Of a DNA stretch of 19,688 nt, positions 17,559 through 19,688 are shown in pieces. Origin of the DNA: Brevibacterium picturae (lineage in GTDB: Bacteria; Actinomycetota; Actinomycetes; Actinomycetales; Brevibacteriaceae); NCBI RefSeq assembly GCF_030453725.1, contig NZ_JAKDJU010000047.1:1-19688 (forward strand). Reading direction: 5' to 3'. The notes beneath the pieces are model-generated. The model saw only the letters and a program-made list of their open reading frames with translations, was not told where the DNA came from and searched no databases. The first letter of the stretch is position 1, and each line of letters begins with the position of its first letter. Both the position numbers and the translations under genes were made by a program.

Positions 17559-17583
17559 TGACGAGTCGTCATATTTCGTCATA
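17559..17583. promoter_or_regulatory. TCGTCATA direct repeats with an overlapping palindrome
   Basis: TCGTCATA occurs at 17566-17573 and 17576-17583 (10-bp period), and TGACGAgTCGTCA at 17559-17571 is a perfect palindrome. They lie about 25 bp upstream of the -35 at 17608. OmpR-type regulators bind direct repeats of 10-11 bp period, so autoregulation by the downstream winged-helix protein is plausible. The palindrome could also serve as a weak upp terminator. Confidence 0.4.
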
Positions 17584-17607
17584 CTTGTCTCATTTTCGGG
17601 CTTTCCT

Positions 17608-17637
17608 TTGCAACTCGCGAGTTTTGTGACAAATAAT
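17608..17637 (+). promoter_or_regulatory. Predicted promoter of the Cys-ORF/regulator transcript
   Basis: TTGCAA (-35, 17608-17613), an 18-bp spacer and AATAAT (-10, 17632-17637) are followed after six bases by the ATG of the small ORF at 17644. Transcription would therefore start at or next to that ATG. Confidence 0.55.
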
Positions 17638-17643
17638 GAAGCT

Positions 17644-17715
17644 ATGACTTCTACGACGCACCAGACGCGAATGTGCCCCGCAGGCATGTGTATGCCCTGC
17701 GTTCGTTGTCGGTGA
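17644..17715 (+). CDS. Cys-rich leader peptide, probably leaderless (23 aa)
   Basis: This 23-codon ORF has cysteines at 11, 16, 19 and 22 in its second half (C-x4-C-x2-C-x2-C) and ends in Arg. The ATG lies six bases after a predicted -10 and has no Shine-Dalgarno sequence, as in leaderless genes. Its stop is 97 bases before the winged-helix gene. Leaderless polycysteine small ORFs acting as cysteine-responsive attenuators are known from mycobacteria, and this one has the same form. An alternative is a small metal-binding peptide. Supporting a leader role, RNA around it can form competing helices with the downstream ribosome binding site (see 17679-17811). Confidence 0.65.
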   Translation: MTSTTHQTRMCPAGMCMPCVRCR

Positions 17716-17811
17716 CCGTCCCTCCGCTGTCCGGCCTCGAACGAGTACACGCACCCTCCGCAGCGGACTCATTCAGTCACAACGGCCCAACAGGTCGAAG
17801 CAAAGGACAGC
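17679..17811 (+). promoter_or_regulatory. Putative attenuator sequestering the regulator ribosome binding site
   Basis: Three helices are visible. First, CGCAGG-CAT (17679-17687) pairs with ATG-CCTGCG (to 17701) inside the Cys codons, with one bulged base. Second, GCTGTCC (17726-17732), starting 11 bases after the small ORF stop, is the exact complement of GGACAGC (17805-17811), which contains the GGA of the Shine-Dalgarno sequence. Third, TCCGCTG (17723-17729) can instead pair with CAGCGGA (17761-17767). The second and third exclude each other. A ribosome at the last Cys codons would reach close to the shared strand, so translation of the leader could switch the structure. No T-tract terminator is present. 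Confidence 0.55.
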
Positions 17812-17812
17812 C

Positions 17813-18640
17813 ATGTCGAATCCAGAACCAGCGTACGCACATCCACGCAGCGCAGCTGCCGTCCGTCGTGCAGGAGCCAGGTTGAGTGCAGTAGACCCGC
17901 AGAACCCGCCCCACACCTTCGGCCCCGCCGGCGTCGTGCCCTCGCCGAAGGCAGCGCGCGGAATCATCGTCTACATCGGCCTCGACGAGTCCAAAGCGGC
18001 CGCGGATGGGACCAATCTGTCCGCAATCGCCGGTGAGCTGCAGGCCTACGCACAGGAATTGGCCTCCCAGGCAGAGACCCAAGCGGTCATCGCTCTGGCA
18101 CCGGAAGGTCGCGGCAACGACATCGATGCCGTGCGCGCTGTCGCCAACGGCTCCCCCGCCGCCACGGGCACCCCGGCAGGAACACACGGCCCGGTCCGCT
18201 CGCGCATCCCCAGCCGCATCCACCCGCCGGCTCTGCGCCGTGAGGCCGAGCAGGGCATCGGCGAAGCCGCGCCCACGGGCGGCTTCGGATCCCGTTTCGA
18301 TGGGAATTTCCAGAACAGAACCGCCGAGCGTCTGCGCATCGACATCCCTCGCCGCGAGGTTCGCATCGACGGCGATCTCATCGATGTCACGACCAAGGAG
18401 TTCGATCTTCTCGCGACTCTCGTTTCGCATGCCGATTCGACCCTGCCTCGAGAAGATCTCATCACTGCCGTCTGGTCGGGCGGCGAAGTTCCTGATGAGA
18501 GGACTGTTGACGTGCATATCCGGCGCCTGCGCAGGCGTTTGGGAGAGTACTCTTCGGTGATTCGCACGATGAGGGGCTCCGGGTATCGCTATGACACTCA
18601 TCCCGATGTCACGGTGTGGTCAGCGACTGCTCACCGGTGA
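17813..18640 (+). CDS. Orphan winged-helix (OmpR/PhoB-type DNA-binding) regulator
   Basis: This 275-residue protein has its only recognisable domain at the C-terminus (about 172-262), the OmpR/PhoB winged helix: LIDVTTKEFDLLATLV (189-204), the recognition region RTVDVHIRRLRRRLG (230-244) and the wing RTMRGSGYRYD (251-261). There is no receiver domain with a phosphorylatable Asp and no kinase gene nearby. The N-terminal part has a short putative fold (about 48-112: GIIVYIGLDESK, then AQAVIALAP-like segments and an acidic helix) and Pro/Ala-rich linkers (1-47, 113-165). Similar orphan proteins occur in other Micrococcales, but I know no assigned function. The ATG follows AAAGGA by eight bases. 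The Cys-rich leader upstream suggests a link to cysteine or sulfur status. Confidence 0.85.
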   Translation: MSNPEPAYAHPRSAAAVRRAGARLSAVDPQNPPHTFGPAGVVPSPKAARGIIVYIGLDESKAAADGTNLSAIAGELQAYAQELASQAETQAVIALAPEGRGNDIDAVRAVANGSPAATGTPAGTHGPVRSRIPSRIHPPALRREAEQGIGEAAPTGGFGSRFDGNFQNRTAERLRIDIPRREVRIDGDLIDVTTKEFDLLATLVSHADSTLPREDLITAVWSGGEVPDERTVDVHIRRLRRRLGEYSSVIRTMRGSGYRYDTHPDVTVWSATAHR

Positions 18641-18723
18641 CCGATTCTCACTGGCGGCCGATCCCCCTGGACGCGTGTAAGGCACATCGCATGACGCACC
18701 CAGCTTGAAGACAGATTCAGCGG

Positions 18724-18736
18724 TTAAGATTCTTAA
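18724..18736. promoter_or_regulatory. TTAAGA-T-TCTTAA palindrome at the EEP gene start
   Basis: This perfect 13-bp palindrome ends three bases before the ATG at 18740. It contains TAAGAT (18725-18730), which fits TANNNT, so it may overlap the -10 of a transcript with a very short leader. No Shine-Dalgarno sequence is visible. The rest of 18641-18723 holds nothing I recognise. Confidence 0.4.
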
Positions 18737-18739
18737 TCG

Positions 18740-19681
18740 ATGAACCTGGAATCTCCTCAACCCAGAAAGACGCATAACCCTACCAAGGGGATCACTGCGC
18801 TGATCTTCGGCTTGGCCTATGCGGCGTTTCTCCTACTCCACAACTTGTTGCCCGCCAGGATGGGAATTGCTCTGCTCATCGAGAGCGTCCTGCCCTGGAC
18901 GGGGGTCTTCCTGGCCCTTGTGCTGCTCATGTTCCTCGTCCGCTTCTCCCTCCTGTCGGCGATCGGCATTCTGGTACCGACAGTGGTCTGGGCCTCGATG
19001 TTCGGCTCCGCGCTGATTCCAACGGACGACCAGGGCACACCGGACCTCACCGTCGCCACACACAATGTGGGTGCCAGGCTGCCCGAGCCCACAGCGGCGG
19101 CGAAGAGCCTCGTGTCCGCCGACCCGGACATCGTCACGATCCAGGAGCTGGAATCTCTGTCGGGCAGGATCATCCACAAGGAACTCGATTCCTCGTTCGA
19201 GAATTCGCGGGTCGTCGACACCATCGGCGTGTGGTCGAAATGGCCGATGTCCGCGCCCGAAGAGATCAGTTTGGGGCTGCAGTGGCCGCGTGCCTTCGCC
19301 ACCACCATTTCGACAGACCACGGCGACGTCAGGTTCTACTCCGTGCACATGCCCTCGGTGCGCCCCGGCCACGAGGCCATGCGCAATGCGGCGATCCGCA
19401 GGTTGGCCACAGAGGTCGAGACCGATGAGGCCGAGCACGTCATCGTCGCCGGTGATTTCAACACCGCGACGACGGACACCAACTTCTCGACCCTGTCACC
19501 TCCCCTGGAGGATTCGCGAGTCGAAGCAGGCGGCGGGTTCGGGTTCACCTGGCCGGCTCGTTTCCCGGTGACCCGCCTCGACCACGTCCTCTATCGCGGG
19601 TTCGAGGCCACCTCCGACGAGGTTCTCGGCCGCGGATCGAGTGACCACCGCGCCGTCGTCGCCGGCCTGAACCTGAAATAG
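18740..19681 (+). CDS. Membrane-anchored endonuclease/exonuclease/phosphatase (EEP) family protein
   Basis: This 313-residue protein has two to three hydrophobic segments at the N-terminus (about 18-37, 41-67 and 70-93), followed by an EEP domain (about 103-313) that probably faces outside. The EEP catalytic set is complete: N109 in ATHNVGARL, E136 in IVTIQELE, H203 in YSVHMPS, D239 and N241 in IVAGDFNTA, D281 in RLDHVLYRG, and D302-H303 in SSDHRAVV. The family covers metal-dependent DNases, sphingomyelinases and inositol-phosphate phosphatases. Secreted or membrane-tethered actinobacterial members have this layout, but the substrate cannot be told from sequence. The TAG stop lies seven bases before the window end. 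Confidence 0.88.
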   Translation: MNLESPQPRKTHNPTKGITALIFGLAYAAFLLLHNLLPARMGIALLIESVLPWTGVFLALVLLMFLVRFSLLSAIGILVPTVVWASMFGSALIPTDDQGTPDLTVATHNVGARLPEPTAAAKSLVSADPDIVTIQELESLSGRIIHKELDSSFENSRVVDTIGVWSKWPMSAPEEISLGLQWPRAFATTISTDHGDVRFYSVHMPSVRPGHEAMRNAAIRRLATEVETDEAEHVIVAGDFNTATTDTNFSTLSPPLEDSRVEAGGGFGFTWPARFPVTRLDHVLYRGFEATSDEVLGRGSSDHRAVVAGLNLK

Positions 19682-19688
19682 TCGTCGG

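Noticed and set aside
16826..17572. Extension of the tadA partner gene to a 432-residue protein antisense to upp
   Set aside because: The extra N-terminal region is the complement of upp and has no domain. The conserved family N-terminus begins at MSYF (16825).

Overview
The window looks like chromosomal DNA of a high-GC actinobacterium, most likely in the Micrococcales and possibly Brevibacterium-like. The reasons are the strong G/C bias at third codon positions, a separate protein partner next to tadA, apparently leaderless genes, and an orphan OmpR-type winged-helix protein of an actinobacterial kind. The genus is an impression from sequence style, not the result of a search.

Layout: (1) 81-548, a forward thiol peroxidase (bcp). 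It converges on a reverse gene (625-1626) with an AbiEi-like N-terminus and a DUF559/Vsr-like nuclease C-terminus. (2) 1876-15177, one long reverse-strand purine-catabolism region. In transcription order it holds a purine permease of the NCS2/AzgA type, then xdhA-xdhB-xdhC-guaD (guanine to xanthine to urate), then hyi-glxR-gcl (glyoxylate to tartronate semialdehyde to glycerate), then allB (allantoin to allantoate). Uricase, HIU hydrolase, OHCU decarboxylase and the allantoate-degrading enzymes are absent, so the middle of the pathway must lie elsewhere. (3) 15591-16825, reverse strand: tRNA-Ser(CGA) with promoter and terminator, then tadA and its partner gene. (4) 16904-19681, forward: upp, a tiny Cys-rich leaderless ORF, the winged-helix regulator, and a membrane-anchored EEP-family nuclease/phosphatase.

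Regulatory structure is the most interesting content. Three reverse-strand transcription units (permease, xdhA, hyi) carry the same 18-bp operator, AACGgAaN6TTCCA, which points to a shared purine/allantoin repressor. Three hairpins with one unusual architecture (GCAACC-N13-GCAACC, loop, mirror image) sit at gene 3' ends. A leaderless 23-codon ORF with four Cys codons precedes the winged-helix gene. Just after its stop codon lies a 7-base sequence exactly complementary to the Shine-Dalgarno region of that gene, with a competing alternative helix. This has the form of a cysteine-responsive attenuator.
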